From NCBI RefSeq assembly GCF_022414595.1, contig NZ_JADWYO010000016.1, forward strand, positions 1 through 64,000: DNA of 64,000 nt, in the 5' to 3' direction. Each line of letters starts with the position of its first letter. The first letter of the stretch is position 1. This document shows positions 10,107 through 19,117 of this stretch, one piece after another. The DNA is from Streptomyces sp. MUM 203J (lineage in GTDB: Bacteria; Actinomycetota; Actinomycetes; Streptomycetales; Streptomycetaceae). The notes beneath the pieces are model-generated. The model saw only the letters and a program-made list of their open reading frames with translations. It had not been told where the DNA came from and ran no database searches. The translations under genes and the position numbers were made by a program.

Positions 10107-11918
10107 GTGACCAGTACTGCACCAGAGGCCCTGCACGGACAGGACGGACCGGACGGACCCGAGGGGGCGCCCGGCGCGGGCGAGCCCGCCGCCGCGCCCC
10201 CGCCGCCCTCCGCCTGGGAGCGGCGGCTGCGCCGGTTCGGCCACGCCCCCAGGCCGGTCATCGGGTTGCGGGAGCGCCTCGTCCCGCCGTACGGAAGGGT
10301 CTCGCCGCAGCTGCGGCGCGGGCTCGGCCTGCCGCCCCGGCTGGTGGACCTGCTGGTGCGGTGGGCGCCCTGGGGCGGACCGCTGCTGGTGACGCTGGTC
10401 GCGGGAGTGCTGCGGTTCTGGAACCTGGGCTCGCCGCACGCGGTGATATTCGACGAGACGTACTACGCCAAGGACGCCTGGGCCCTGGTCAACCAGGGCT
10501 ATGAGGGTTCGTGGCCGAAGGACATCGACAAAACGATCCTGGAGAACCCGGACGCGGTCACCGTCCCGGTCGATCCCGGGTATGTCGTGCACCCGCCGGT
10601 CGGCAAGTGGGTCATCGGGGCGGGCGAGTGGCTGTTCGGGTTCGAGCCCTTCGGCTGGCGCTTCATGGTCGCGGTGTGCGGCACGCTGTCCGTTCTGATG
10701 CTGTGCCGGATCGGGCGGCGGCTGTTCCGCTCGACGTTCCTGGGCTGTCTGGCGGGGCTGCTGCTGGCCGTGGACGGGCTGCACTTCGTGATGAGCCGTT
10801 CGGCGCTGCTGGACCAGGTGCTGATGTTCTTCGTGCTGGCGGCGTTCGGCTGCCTGCTGATCGACCGGGACTGGGCGCGGCGGCGGCTCGCGGCGGCACT
10901 GCCGGTGGACGAGGACGGGGTGCTGCGCCCGGACGCGCGGATCGCCCGGACACTACGGCTGGGCTGGCGGCCCTGGCGGCTGACGGCCGGGGTGATGCTG
11001 GGCCTGGCGGCTGCGACCAAGTGGAACGGGCTGTACATCACGGCCGCGTTCGGGCTGCTGACGGTGGCGTGGGACGTGGGCGCCCGCCGGGTGGCGGGGG
11101 CGTACCGCCCGTACACCGCCGTCCTGAAGCGGGACGTGCTCCCGGCCTTCGTGGCGACGGTGCCGGTGGCGCTGGTGACGTATGTGGCGTCCTGGACGGG
11201 CTGGATCCTGTCGGACAAGGGCTACTTCCGGCAGTGGGCGACGACCGGGGAGGGTGCGGGCGGCTCCTGGACATGGCTGCCGGACTGGCTGCGGAGCCTG
11301 TGGCACTACGAGACCGAGGTGTACACGTTCCACGTCAACCTGACCTCGGGGCACACGTACCAGTCGAACCCGTGGTCCTGGATCGTGCTGGGCCGCCCCG
11401 TGTCGTACTTCTACGAGTCCCCGGCGCAGGGCGTGGACGGCTGCCCCGCGGACGCGGCGGAGAAGTGCGCGCGCGAGGTGCTGGCGATCGGCACGCCGCT
11501 GCTGTGGTGGACGGCCTGCGTGGCACTGCTGTACGTGCTGTGGCGCTGGTTCTTCCGCCGCGACTGGCGGGCGGGGGCGATCGTGTGCGCGGTGGCGGCG
11601 GGGTGGGCGCCGTGGTTCCTGTACCAGGAGCGCACGATCTTCCTGTTCTACGCGGTGGTGTTCGTGCCGTTCCTGTGCCTTGCGGTGGCGATGCTGATCG
11701 GCGCACTGCTGGGCCCGGCGGCCGGGCCGCCGGACGTGGACGGGGTGGTGGACGCGGACGGCTCGACGGAGCTGAGGCGGACGGTCGGGGCGATCGCGGC
11801 GGGCGTGCTGGTGCTGCTGATCATCTGGAACTTCATCTACTTCTGGCCGCTGTACACGGGCGAGACGATCCCGATGGAGGACTGGCGGGGGCGGATGTGG
11901 CTGGATACGTGGGTGTGA
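10107..11918 (+). CDS. pmt: Polyprenyl-phosphate-mannose protein mannosyltransferase
   Basis: A 603-residue polytopic GT39 enzyme that transfers mannose from polyprenyl-phosphate mannose to exported proteins. After a Pro/Ala-rich cytoplasmic leader, the first membrane segment is followed by the catalytic loop FDETYYAKDAWALVNQGYEGSWP (Asp-Glu near residue 117) and VHPPVGKWVIGAGEWLFG. About ten further hydrophobic segments follow, with the conserved MGL/ATKWNGLY region and a C-terminal W-rich end. GTG 10107 is chosen because a TACGAT box precedes it by 6 nt. It is the orthologue by motif and context of S. coelicolor and M. tuberculosis Pmt, and lies back-to-back with rsmI. Confidence 0.93.
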   Translation: MTSTAPEALHGQDGPDGPEGAPGAGEPAAAPPPPSAWERRLRRFGHAPRPVIGLRERLVPPYGRVSPQLRRGLGLPPRLVDLLVRWAPWGGPLLVTLVAGVLRFWNLGSPHAVIFDETYYAKDAWALVNQGYEGSWPKDIDKTILENPDAVTVPVDPGYVVHPPVGKWVIGAGEWLFGFEPFGWRFMVAVCGTLSVLMLCRIGRRLFRSTFLGCLAGLLLAVDGLHFVMSRSALLDQVLMFFVLAAFGCLLIDRDWARRRLAAALPVDEDGVLRPDARIARTLRLGWRPWRLTAGVMLGLAAATKWNGLYITAAFGLLTVAWDVGARRVAGAYRPYTAVLKRDVLPAFVATVPVALVTYVASWTGWILSDKGYFRQWATTGEGAGGSWTWLPDWLRSLWHYETEVYTFHVNLTSGHTYQSNPWSWIVLGRPVSYFYESPAQGVDGCPADAAEKCAREVLAIGTPLLWWTACVALLYVLWRWFFRRDWRAGAIVCAVAAGWAPWFLYQERTIFLFYAVVFVPFLCLAVAMLIGALLGPAAGPPDVDGVVDADGSTELRRTVGAIAAGVLVLLIIWNFIYFWPLYTGETIPMEDWRGRMWLDTWV

Positions 11919-12109
11919 TGGCCGGTCCGGGGCGGTTGTCCGGGGCGATCGAGACCGTTTGATTCCGTTCGAGTAACAAGCGGGGCGGTGGGATGCCCCT
12001 GTCCCTTAGGGTGACCACGGTGCCTACTTGAACACGTTCAAGCCATGAGCCGTGGCGGGCGGGCGCCACAGGGGAGAACGGGGACCTGGGGACCAGGGGG
12101 AAACCTGCC

Positions 12110-13738
12110 ATGCGCAGTGGAGCGAAGGTAGCCGTCGTCGGCGGCGTGTTCGTCGTCGTCGCAGGCGGCGTGGGCTATGGCGCCGTCAACTTGTGGAACG
12201 GAATCACCGGAGGCCAGACCACCTCCACGTCCGAGACCACGGGCACGACCCGCAGGACGGGTCCGGTGACGCCCGAGGAGGTCGACGAGACGGCGAAGGG
12301 CTTCCTCGCCGCGTGGGCCGAGGGCGACGCGGCGAAGGCCGCGCAGTTCACCGACAACCCGACGACCGCGCAGTCGGCACTGGCCGGGCACCGTACCGGC
12401 ATCCACGTCAGCGAGATGAAGGCCACGGCCGGGACGCCCAGCGGGACGACGGTGCCGTACACGGTGGACGCGGTCGTCTCGTACGAGGACCTGAAGGTCC
12501 CGTGGACGTACAAGTCGGAGCTGAAGGTGGTGCGCGGCCTGACGACCGGCCAGCCGCGCGTCGAATGGAAGCCGGACGTGCTGCACCCGGACCTCGGCAG
12601 CGGCGAGTCCCTGAAGCTCACGTCCTCCGGGGCGCCGCAGATCAAGGCCCTCGACCGGTCCGGCAAGGAGCTGACCGCCGAGGAGTACCCGTCGCTCCGG
12701 CCCGTCATCGACGAGCTGCGCAAGCGGTACGGCGCGGACGCGGGCGGCACGCCGGGCGTCGAACTGGTGGTGGACGGCGGAGGCGCCGACGACTCGCGGA
12801 CCCTCCTGACCCTCCGCAAGGGCAAGGCGGGCGAGGTTCCCACGACCCTGGACGCGGGGATGCAGGCGGCGGCCGAGAAGGCGGTGAAGCGCTTCTCCGA
12901 GTCGTCGGTGGTCGCGGTCCAGCCGAGCACGGGCGCGATACGCGCGGTCGCGAACAACCGGACGGACGGGTGGAACGCGGCGTTTCTGGGAAAGCAGGCC
13001 CCCGGATCGACGATGAAGATCGTGACGGCGGCGCTGCTGCTGGAGAAGGGGCTGGTCGCCGCGGACCGGGTGGCCGAGTGCCCGAAGAACGCCATGTACC
13101 ACGGCCGTTCCTTCCACAACCTGGACCACTTCGAGATCAACGGACAGACCTTCACCCAGAGCTTCGCCCGCTCCTGCAACACCGCCTTCATCAAGCTCAT
13201 CGACGACACGAAGGACGACACCGCGCTGGGCGCGGAGGCCCGGGACGTCTTCGGCATCGGCCTCGACTGGCAGACGGGCGTGGCGACCTGGGACGGCTCC
13301 GTCCCCACGGAGACCGGCGGTGAGGCAGCCGCCCAGTACATCGGTCAGGGCACCGTCCAGATGAACGCCCTGAACGTGGCGTCCATCGCGGCGACCGCGA
13401 AGGCGGGGGTCTTCAAGCAGCCGGTCATCGTGCCGAAGTCCCTGGACGACCGGGAGACCGCCACAGCGGCCCGCGGCCTCAGCCCCTCGGCGGGCAAGCA
13501 GCTCCGCGACATGATGCGCGTCACGGCCACGAGCGGTACGGGCGTGAAGGCCATGGCGTCCGTACAGGGCGACAAGGGCGCCAAGACCGGGTCCGCCGAG
13601 GTCGACAACCAGGGACAGTCGAACAGCTGGTTCGCCGCGTTCGCGGACGACATGGCCGCGGCGGCGGTGGTCCAGGCCGCCGGCCACGGCAGCGACGCGG
13701 CGGGCCCGCTGGTGGCGTCGGTACTGAACGCTCGCTGA
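12110..13738 (+). CDS. Penicillin-binding protein (transpeptidase)
   Basis: A 542-residue membrane-anchored class B-like PBP. One transmembrane helix (residues 6-28) is followed by an NTF2-like MecA-N-type domain (EVDETAKGFLAAWAEGD...), then the transpeptidase domain. Active-site motifs are Ser300-Thr-Met-Lys303 (nucleophile), Ser355-Cys-Asn357 and Lys492-Thr-Gly494. It cross-links peptidoglycan in the periplasmic space and would bind beta-lactams. The compact size and MecA-N domain match the sporulation- or division-associated PBPs found next to pmt in Streptomyces. The ATG is preceded by a weak purine run only. A hairpin follows 18 nt after the stop. Confidence 0.92.
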   Translation: MRSGAKVAVVGGVFVVVAGGVGYGAVNLWNGITGGQTTSTSETTGTTRRTGPVTPEEVDETAKGFLAAWAEGDAAKAAQFTDNPTTAQSALAGHRTGIHVSEMKATAGTPSGTTVPYTVDAVVSYEDLKVPWTYKSELKVVRGLTTGQPRVEWKPDVLHPDLGSGESLKLTSSGAPQIKALDRSGKELTAEEYPSLRPVIDELRKRYGADAGGTPGVELVVDGGGADDSRTLLTLRKGKAGEVPTTLDAGMQAAAEKAVKRFSESSVVAVQPSTGAIRAVANNRTDGWNAAFLGKQAPGSTMKIVTAALLLEKGLVAADRVAECPKNAMYHGRSFHNLDHFEINGQTFTQSFARSCNTAFIKLIDDTKDDTALGAEARDVFGIGLDWQTGVATWDGSVPTETGGEAAAQYIGQGTVQMNALNVASIAATAKAGVFKQPVIVPKSLDDRETATAARGLSPSAGKQLRDMMRVTATSGTGVKAMASVQGDKGAKTGSAEVDNQGQSNSWFAAFADDMAAAAVVQAAGHGSDAAGPLVASVLNAR

Positions 13739-14227
13739 CCGGCCGCGCCCGAAAAGCCGGTCGCACCTCCGGGCGACCGGCCGTCGGCGTGCGGGCGCAT
13801 GGAGAGGACCACCGGACGCTCCCCGCCGGCCGACGCCCGACCCCCGCTCCGCGGAGGCCCCGCGGGCAGGGAGGGCCGGAGGTCGGGTCCGGCGCTCACC
13901 CGGACGCCCTACGGACGGCCGTGCAGGCCGCCCAGGCCGTCGGCTTCGCCTCCGGCGAGATCGTCAGCCGCTGGTCCTCACGGCGGACGGCGAGCCGGTA
14001 CCCGGTCACGCTCCGCGAATCGTCGGTCGTCGTGGGCGCAAAAATCGGAGGGCTCTTCTTCAAGGCACGGTTCGGCGCGCCCCGCGTCGCCGCGGCGACG
14101 CCGAAGTCGGCGGGCACGGCGCCGATGCTGCTGCCGGGTGCGGCGCAGGCCGGACCTCGGCCCGTCCGGCGGGTGAGGACGAGCGGCGTGCAGGAGGAAG
14201 GAACCGCCGGAGGCCCCTACGCACCCG
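13739..14227. other. Intergenic stretch with a possible short leftward ORF
   Basis: Apart from the terminator at 13756-13781 no convincing gene is present. A leftward 73-codon frame (14117 to 13896) encodes a protein-like stretch containing SRSVTGYRLAVRREDQRLTI, with mostly GC third positions, but it has no clear ribosome site and no recognised family. It could be a small gene, or the 3' remnant of one, read in the same direction as the sulfurtransferase gene upstream of it. Confidence 0.3.
13756..13781 (+). terminator. Hairpin terminator after the PBP gene
   Basis: GCCGGTCG / CGACCGGC (8 bp, 10-nt loop), 18 nt past the PBP stop. Confidence 0.5.
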
Positions 14228-15070
14228 TCACCCTGTCACCACCGGCAGCCCCGAAGCCGGCCGCCCCCAATCGCTCCACGAGCCGTCGTACACGGCCGCC
14301 GCCTTCCCGCGCCCCGCCAGCTCCGCGCCCAGTGCCAGCACGCAGGCCGTCACCCCGGATCCGCAGCTGAACACCAGCCGTTCCGCCCCCGCGGTCCGCT
14401 CGTCGAACCGCGCCCGCAGCGCGTCGGCCGACCGCATCCGGCCGTCCCCGTCCAGGAGTTCACCGAACGGCAGGTTCACTGCGCCCGGCATGTGACCGCC
14501 GCGCAGACCGGGGCGCGGCTCGGGCGCCGTCCCCGCGTACCGCCCGGCCGACCGCGCGTCCAGCACGACCGCCGCGCCGTCGCGCAGCGCGGCCCGCACC
14601 TCGGCCCTCCCGACGACCGTCCCGCCCCGGGGCCGCGCGGTGAAACCGCCCCGCACCGGCGCCGCGGCCTCGGGCGCCCGTTCCTCCACCGGCAGTCCCG
14701 CCCCGCACCACGCGGGCAGCCCGCCGTCCAGGACGGCCGCCCGGTCGAAGCCCATGGCCCGCAGCATCCACCAGGCCCGGGGGCTGGAGTAGATTCCGGC
14801 GGCGTCGTACAAGACGACCGTGCTCCCGTCGTCGACGCCGAGCGCGCGTACCGCCTCGGTGAAGGCGGCGGGCGCCGGCATGGTGTGCGGCAGCGCGGAC
14901 GCGGGGTCGGACAGGGCGCCGTCGAGGTCGAAGCGCCGCGCGCCGGGTATCCGCCGCCCGGCGTCCCGGTGTGCACCGACCGACGCATCGAGGACGACGA
15001 GCCCGGGGAGGTGGAGTCGGGCCGCGAGCCAGTCGGGCCCGACGAGTGGGGTGTTCGGTTCATCCAGCAC
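14228..15070 (-). CDS. 3-mercaptopyruvate/thiosulfate sulfurtransferase
   Basis: A 280-residue tandem rhodanese. The inactive N-terminal domain (VLDASVGAH..GRRIPGARRFDLDG) is followed by the catalytic one with VLDARSAGRYAG, GGHMPGAVNLPF and the active-site loop CGSGVTAC. The loop CGSGV(T) is the form typical of mercaptopyruvate sulfurtransferases (rhodanese has CRKGV), so mercaptopyruvate is the likelier sulfur donor. The start is set at GTG 15070 because a near-consensus promoter (TTGACA, 17 nt, TGATCT) ends 7 nt before it; an upstream in-frame start would lie inside the promoter. The mRNA is therefore predicted to be leaderless. Confidence 0.92.
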   Translation of the reverse strand: MLDEPNTPLVGPDWLAARLHLPGLVVLDASVGAHRDAGRRIPGARRFDLDGALSDPASALPHTMPAPAAFTEAVRALGVDDGSTVVLYDAAGIYSSPRAWWMLRAMGFDRAAVLDGGLPAWCGAGLPVEERAPEAAAPVRGGFTARPRGGTVVGRAEVRAALRDGAAVVLDARSAGRYAGTAPEPRPGLRGGHMPGAVNLPFGELLDGDGRMRSADALRARFDERTAGAERLVFSCGSGVTACVLALGAELAGRGKAAAVYDGSWSDWGRPASGLPVVTG

Positions 15071-15077
15071 GCCCACA

Positions 15078-15106
15078 AGATCACCGTGGCGCGAGAGCGC
15101 TGTCAA
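15078..15106 (-). promoter_or_regulatory. Consensus sigma-70-type promoter, leaderless
   Basis: On the minus strand TTGACA (15106-15101), a 17-nt spacer and TGATCT (15083-15078), then 7 nt to GTG 15070. This is the best consensus promoter in the window and sets the sulfurtransferase start. Confidence 0.75.
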
Positions 15107-15219
15107 CGGCCTGCCAGAGGGTACGGTTTTCGGCCAGGTTGTGTTCGCGGCGTGTCGTCCTCGTACACCTTCACGCCTCTCGCTCGTTGTCTCTGATGAC
15201 CCTTGAGAGGTGAAGACCC

Positions 15220-15837
15220 GTGGAGGAGAGGGCGTTGACGCGCTGGCACCCGCATCCGGAACTGCTCGTGTCCAAGGCGGCGGCCGGGTACCTGACCCGG
15301 CAGCCCGACACGGTCCTCACGAAGAAGCAGGTCAGCCGGGCGTTGCAGATCCCGCACGACGTCCACGGGAGGGTCCCGGACGGGCTGACGGTCGCCCAGC
15401 TCCGGGTGCTGTTCGCGACGCCGCCGCAATGGCTGCTGGAGCAGCACCGCACGCTGGAGGCGAAGGGCGTGGCGACGGCTCGCTACGAGGTGCGCCTCCC
15501 GGCCGAGTCCCCGGCGGCGGAACCGGCGGAGCACCCGCGCCGTGAGGCCCGCGCGGCCCGGTCCCGGACGGCCCCGCCGCCCCGGAGCCGGCAGTCCCAG
15601 CCGAGGCCCAAGGCTCAGCCGAAGCCGCTGCCGCACGCCGAGCCCCCAGCCCCGGCCCGGCCTCGGTCCCAGGCACCCTCATCCCAGCCGCAACCGCAGC
15701 CCCTGCCGGAGGTCCAGCCGGAACCCCGGCCGGAACCCCGGTCTCAGGCTCCCCGCCCGCCCCACCAGATCCCCCGCGAGGCCCCCCGCCCCACCCGCCC
15801 CACCCTCATCCCGACGTTCAGGGAACCCACCCTGTAG
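15220..15837 (+). CDS. Hypothetical protein with Pro/Arg-rich tail
   Basis: A 205-residue protein in two parts. Residues 1-90 look folded (WHPHPELLVSKAAAGYLTRQ, then VLTKKQVSRALQIPHDVHGRV and PPQWLLEQHRTLEAKG), rich in short amphipathic helices. Residues 95-205 are a Pro/Arg/Gln tract with PEPRPEPR-type repeats that must be disordered. Two starts are plausible: GTG 15220 with GAGGTGA upstream, or TTG 15235 with a stronger GGAGGAGAGG. It faces the sulfurtransferase gene across 149 nt. No family recognised; a nucleic-acid role is conceivable from the basic tail but unproven. Confidence 0.65.
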   Translation: MEERALTRWHPHPELLVSKAAAGYLTRQPDTVLTKKQVSRALQIPHDVHGRVPDGLTVAQLRVLFATPPQWLLEQHRTLEAKGVATARYEVRLPAESPAAEPAEHPRREARAARSRTAPPPRSRQSQPRPKAQPKPLPHAEPPAPARPRSQAPSSQPQPQPLPEVQPEPRPEPRSQAPRPPHQIPREAPRPTRPTLIPTFREPTL

Positions 15838-16186
15838 GCCCCGTCCCCATCCCCTCACGTCCCTGTACATTGCCTCACAGGCAACCAATGGCTGATCTGG
15901 GTCGATCAGTTTGGCTGATACCAGACATGTGTGACCCGCACTCCACGCGGCCTCCGTCCCGCTAGCGTCGGCTGAACAGGGAGAGGACGCGGTCGGCGAA
16001 CCCGTCCTCCCTCCGCCTCGCGGCGCCCCCGGCACCCCATGAGCCGGTCGGGCCCCGCCCCCTCCCGGCCGGCCGCCGCGCCCGCCTGTTCCCGGACACA
16101 GCCAGGTCGGTCCGTGCACGGCACACGACTCCTCCCCACCGGCGGTGGTCTCCGGCGTCGGCCCCTAGCTAAGAAGGACGGATTGC
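15838..16186. other. Regulatory-looking intergenic region upstream of the DoxX-like gene
   Basis: This 349-nt stretch holds no gene. It carries two perfect inverted repeats 7 nt apart: TTGCCT-CAC-AGGCAA (15870-15884) and CTGATC-TGGGTC-GATCAG (15892-15909), followed by TTGGCTGATACC. The AT-richer composition and dyads suggest an operator/promoter area for the gene at 16187, about 280 nt downstream, leaving a long 5' leader. Confidence 0.45.
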
Positions 16187-16831
16187 ATGGACTCTGCTCT
16201 CGGTCGAGTCAGACGTGTACGTGAGGCCGCGGAGGACCGCGCCGGGGAACTGGCCTCGCGCTACCGCCGGTTCAGCGAACCGGCGCTGCGGATCAGCGTG
16301 GGTGTCGTCTTCGTATGGTTCGGCGCCCTGAAGTTCCTGCCGGGGATGAGCCCGGCGCAGGATCTCGCCGTGCGGTGTATGCAGGTGCTCTCCCTCGGGC
16401 TGGTCCCCGCCGACCTGACCAGGCCGATGCTGGCGGTGATGGAGGTCGGCATCGGTCTGCTCCTGATCGGCGGGTGGTGGCTGCGCACCGTCGTGGCGGT
16501 GTTCCTCGTCCACATGGCGGGGGTCTTCGCCACGCTGGCGATAGCACCGGACGCGGTGTGGGTGGACGGCTCGCCGCTCCAGCTCACCCTGGAGGGCCAG
16601 TACATCGTCAAGAACATCGTGCTGGTGACGGCCGTGCTCGCGGTCGCCGCGGCCCGACTGGGCGCCAGGCAGCACGCCCGTCCCCCGGCGCCGGTGCCCG
16701 CGCACATATCCGTACCGGCGTCCGTGACGCCGTCCGTACCGACCCCCGTACCCGCATCCGTCCCTGCCCCCGCGCCCGTACCCGCCCCGGCCCCGCTGCC
16801 GGCCGCGGAGCACGAACCGGCTGCCGGCTGA
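16187..16831 (+). CDS. DoxX/YkgB-like membrane protein
   Basis: A 214-residue protein with four hydrophobic segments between residues 30 and 160: LRISVGVVFVWFGALKFLPG, LAVMEVGIGLLLIGGWWL, VVAVFLVHMAGVFATLAI and IVKNIVLVTAVLAVAAARLG. The F-x-W-x-G-x-L-K-F-x-P-G motif in the first and the GQYIVKNIVL motif before the last are typical of the DoxX/DUF417 (YkgB) group. Family members are small inner-membrane proteins linked to redox or stress functions. The last 50 residues are a Pro/Val/Ala repeat tail (PVPAPAPVPAP type) outside the family. GAAGGA lies 8 nt before the ATG. It is followed by a strong terminator, so it is monocistronic. Confidence 0.8.
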   Translation: MDSALGRVRRVREAAEDRAGELASRYRRFSEPALRISVGVVFVWFGALKFLPGMSPAQDLAVRCMQVLSLGLVPADLTRPMLAVMEVGIGLLLIGGWWLRTVVAVFLVHMAGVFATLAIAPDAVWVDGSPLQLTLEGQYIVKNIVLVTAVLAVAAARLGARQHARPPAPVPAHISVPASVTPSVPTPVPASVPAPAPVPAPAPLPAAEHEPAAG

Positions 16832-17163
16832 CCGCCCCGGGCCCCGGCCCGAGTCACCACCCCCCACACCGGCAGTCCATCTGACGGAATAACAGAACCC
16901 GCCCATCGCGTTACAGGCCCTCAGCAGCCCCCGCCTGCTGAGGGCCTGCCCGCGTTCACGGCTGCCCCGGAGACATCGGACGGACCGTTACCCCCCATCG
17001 GGTTCACGGCCGTTCAGGCGCCTCTTCCCGTCAGTAACTTCGTTCTCGCAGGAAGCCACCGCTCCCGCGGCACCGCGCCGGACCGCTCAGCGCCGGGCCA
17101 CGCCCCCTACGCACCTGGCGGCTTCCCTCCAGTGACGACTCCTGCCAGCCGAAGAGGACGCCC
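16832..17163. other. Intergenic leader region of the haloperoxidase gene
   Basis: Besides the terminator at 16914-16948, this stretch contains an AT-richer part around 17020-17050 (cagtaacttcgttctc) that may hold the promoter of the downstream gene. No ORF with coding character is seen. Confidence 0.35.
16914..16948 (+). terminator. Strong hairpin terminator
   Basis: Perfect 14-bp stem CAGGCCCTCAGCAG / CTGCTGAGGGCCTG with a 7-nt loop, 83 nt past the DoxX-like gene. Confidence 0.85.
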
Positions 17164-18654
17164 ATGACTCCGCGCACCCGCCGCGGCACTCGCCGCATAG
17201 CCACCGCCGCCGCCCTGCTGACGGTCGGTTCCTTCCTGGCCACCGCCCCGGCCGCCCAGGCCGAGGTCACGCCCGAGCCCGACGCCTCCGAGTCGCTGCG
17301 GCGCGCCAACCCCGTCCTGGTGTGGAACCAGGCCGCCTACGACGCCACGGTCGCCGTCTCCAACGGCCTCTCCGCCCCGCCGGTCGGCGCCCGCTACTTC
17401 GCGGTGCTGCACACCTGCGTGTACGACGCCTGGGCCGCGTACGACGGGACGGCGGTCGGCACCCGCCTCGGCGACCAGCTGCGGCAGCCCTGGTGGAAGC
17501 GCAGCTACTCCAACAAGGCCGCGGCCGTGAACTACGCCGCGCACCGCGCGCTGGTCGACCTGTTCCCCTCCCAGAAGGCGGCCCTGGACGCCAGGCTCCA
17601 GCAGCAGGGCTACGACCCGGACAACAACGAGGTCAACACCACGACTCCGGCCGGCATCGCGCACAAGGCGTGTGACGCGGTCCTGGAGTTCCGCCACAAC
17701 GACGGCGCCAACCAGCTGGGCACCCCCGCCTACTCGGACCCCAACCCGGACTCGTACGACTACAGCAACGGCTGGACCGACTGGACGGGCTTCGACAGGT
17801 CCACGATCCAGGACCCGGGCAAGTGGGCGCCGATCAAGAAGGACGGCGTCACCCAGAAGTTCGTGGGCTCGCAGTTCCCGAACGTCACACCGTTCGCGAT
17901 GAGCGACGTCGACGACTTCCTGCCCCCGACCCCGCCCGCGTACGGCTCGGCCGAGCAGAAGGCCGCCGAGGCGGAGCTGCTGGACTACAGCGCCAACCTC
18001 ACGGACAAGCAGAAGGTCATCGCGGAGTTCTGGATCGAGGGCCCGGAGTCCCCGACCGGTCACCAGAACCAGTGGGCGCAGTACGTCTCCAAGCGGGACA
18101 AGCACTCCATGGACGAGGACGTGAAGATGTTCTTCGGCCTCAACCTCGGCATGGGTGACGCGGGCATCGCGATCCGCAACTCCAAGAAGCACTTCGACTA
18201 CGCCCGTCCGATCTCCGGGATCCGCTACGAGAACCAGGGCGAGCAGATCCAGGCGTGGGCCGGCCCGGGCCTCGGCACGCAGACCATCGACGGCAAGGAC
18301 TGGAAGCCGTACATCTCCACCCCGGCCTTCCCCGCGTACGTCTCCGGGCACAGCACCTGGGGCTCGACGGCCGCGGAGTTCCTGAAGCAGTGGACCGGCA
18401 GCGACTACTACGGTGACAAGGTCGTCGTGAAGGCCGGCAGCTCCAAGATCGAGCCCGGGATCACCCCGGCGACCGACGTCCAGCTGAAGTGGAACACCTT
18501 CAGCGAGGCCGCCGACCAGGACGGCATGTCCCGCCTGTACGGCGGTGTCCACTGGAGGTTCGACGCGGAGGCCGCGCGTCAGCTCGGCATCGACATCGCG
18601 CAGAACGCGTACGCGGTGGCCCAGACCTACTTCAACGGCACCGCCACCTCCTGA
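17164..18654 (+). CDS. Secreted vanadium-dependent haloperoxidase / PAP2-type phosphatase
   Basis: A 496-residue secreted protein. A twin-Arg-free but basic signal peptide ends at AAQA (about residue 34). The C-terminal half carries the complete vanadate/phosphate-binding signature: K341-x6-R348-P349 (KKHFDYARP), S394-G395-H396 (SGHSTW) and S456-R457-x5-H463-x3-D467 (SRLYGGVHWRFD). This is the shared active site of vanadium haloperoxidases and acid phosphatases. The long helical N-terminal part and Streptomyces origin favour the haloperoxidase family; halide versus phosphatase specificity cannot be told from sequence. GAGGA precedes the ATG by 5-6 nt. A 15-bp hairpin ends the gene, so it is transcribed alone. 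Confidence 0.9.
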   Translation: MTPRTRRGTRRIATAAALLTVGSFLATAPAAQAEVTPEPDASESLRRANPVLVWNQAAYDATVAVSNGLSAPPVGARYFAVLHTCVYDAWAAYDGTAVGTRLGDQLRQPWWKRSYSNKAAAVNYAAHRALVDLFPSQKAALDARLQQQGYDPDNNEVNTTTPAGIAHKACDAVLEFRHNDGANQLGTPAYSDPNPDSYDYSNGWTDWTGFDRSTIQDPGKWAPIKKDGVTQKFVGSQFPNVTPFAMSDVDDFLPPTPPAYGSAEQKAAEAELLDYSANLTDKQKVIAEFWIEGPESPTGHQNQWAQYVSKRDKHSMDEDVKMFFGLNLGMGDAGIAIRNSKKHFDYARPISGIRYENQGEQIQAWAGPGLGTQTIDGKDWKPYISTPAFPAYVSGHSTWGSTAAEFLKQWTGSDYYGDKVVVKAGSSKIEPGITPATDVQLKWNTFSEAADQDGMSRLYGGVHWRFDAEAARQLGIDIAQNAYAVAQTYFNGTATS

Positions 18655-18673
18655 ACCACTCCCGCCCCTCCCT

Positions 18674-18714
18674 GCGCGTGCCCTGCCGACTCCCTTCCCC
18701 GGCAGGGCACGCGC
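18674..18714 (+). terminator. Very strong hairpin terminator
   Basis: Perfect 15-bp stem GCGCGTGCCCTGCCG / CGGCAGGGCACGCGC (18674-18688, 18700-18714), 11-nt loop, 20 nt past the haloperoxidase stop. Confidence 0.9.
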
Positions 18715-18904
18715 CCTTCCACGCCCCGGCCGGTCCACGCCCCGGCCGGGGTTCCGGACCGTCTGCCGGAGCGCCTTCAGGGCGGTGACGTTCGAGCCCG
18801 GCTCCGGGCCGCGAGGCCGCCCGCGGCCGGGAAATGAGGTGTGGAGGCCGCGGGTGCTCGGCACACCGCGCGGATGAGTGATTGGCCGTGCCCGGCGTCG
18901 AGGA

Positions 18905-19117
18905 TCAGGCCGTGATCCTCACGGCCGCTGATGCACTGCAGTGACCTCGTCGCACGTCGCGCATGACGGAGATCAGCGGCGGTTGACCTTTCCCGGCGTG
19001 GTGTCGGGCGGATGCCCGGCACCTGCGGCCCTTCGCGGCCTCCGCGGTACCGAAGCGAATGTCCCACTCGTCCCCGATGGGCGGCGGCGCCACCCGGTCC
19101 CCCCTCTTCGGTGTCAT
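18905..19117 (-). pseudogene. Truncated toxin of a type II toxin-antitoxin pair
   Basis: The ATG at 19117 overlaps the antitoxin stop (ATGA). The first 30 residues, MTPKRGDRVAPPPIGDEWDI then RFGTAEAAKG, match what I remember as the N-terminus of a RelE-like toxin family common in Streptomyces (about 115-120 residues). After AAKG the sequence loses family character (RRCRASARHHAGKGQPP...) and stops at 70 residues. Another frame further on has DAGHGQS, reminiscent of the family's C-terminal AGTGHPK. The simplest reading is deletion plus frameshift, giving an inactive remnant. It keeps the translational coupling to its antitoxin. Family identity rests on recall and needs a search. Confidence 0.55.
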
